This document shows positions 30,951-30,951 of a stretch of DNA of 30,951 nucleotides, piece by piece. Position 1 is the first letter of the stretch. Each line of letters starts with the position of its first letter. The position numbers were made by a program, and so were the translations under genes. This DNA comes from an uncultured Collinsella sp. (GTDB taxonomy: Bacteria > Actinomycetota > Coriobacteriia > Coriobacteriales > Coriobacteriaceae): positions 1-30,951 of the forward strand of contig CATYEN010000026.1 in the NCBI GenBank assembly GCA_958405565.1, in the 5' to 3' direction. Under the pieces are notes generated by a model. The model did not search any database and was not told the origin of the DNA. It was given only the letters and a program-made list of their open reading frames with translations.

Positions 30951-30951
30951 T

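Overview
The window looks like a chromosomal segment of a gut Coriobacteriia member, most likely Collinsella or a close relative. This is an inference from several signs: high GC, strong GGAG-type ribosome sites, a duplicated agmatine-deiminase cluster, actinobacterial gene types, and many short palindromic intergenic elements, including a repeated box around GTCCCAAACTGCCGGCAG. No rRNA, tRNA, CRISPR array or transposase gene was found.

Layout. Positions 1-2600 hold a MITE-like element, a class I DAHP synthase and a GNAT acetyltransferase. Positions 2666-4267 hold an AlbA_2 (Schlafen-type) regulator with a likely self-operator. Positions 4336-14606 form an agmatine catabolism region. It contains a solo agmatine deiminase divergent from a soluble LuxR regulator, then a minus-strand cluster of putrescine carbamoyltransferase, APC antiporter, second agmatine deiminase and second APC antiporter. 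A membrane-embedded LuxR regulator is divergent from this cluster. Hairpins separate every gene of the cluster, and the last permease has a long structured leader with a 60-codon ORF overlapping its start. The expected pathway is agmatine to carbamoylputrescine, then to putrescine plus carbamoyl phosphate, with agmatine/putrescine exchange. Carbamate kinase, which would complete the ATP-yielding route, is not in the window.

Positions 14934-17910 encode a BceAB-type ABC exporter. Positions 18176-19162 encode one protein joining a MutT Nudix domain to a Vsr mismatch endonuclease. It is preceded by a perfect 33-bp inverted repeat. Positions 19414-21267 hold a doubtful small ORF, a possibly leaderless AraC regulator and a HAD phosphatase. 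Positions 21590-23585 hold a class II ketose-bisphosphate aldolase divergent from a DeoR regulator. Positions 23652-24812 encode a flavodiiron protein.

Positions 24942-29136 are a galactose locus: a LacI/GalR repressor divergent from galK-galT, with three perfect copies of the operator TGTTAACGTACT between them. The aldolase and DeoR gene nearby may belong to the same sugar theme. Positions 29258-30808 hold an AAA/DUF4143 ATPase preceded by three 33-bp tandem repeats and bracketed by 40-bp direct repeats, which looks like an inserted cassette.

Across the window, an 11-bp dyad, ACCGTTCACGG, appears in both the agmatine and galactose control regions and may mark a wider regulatory circuit.
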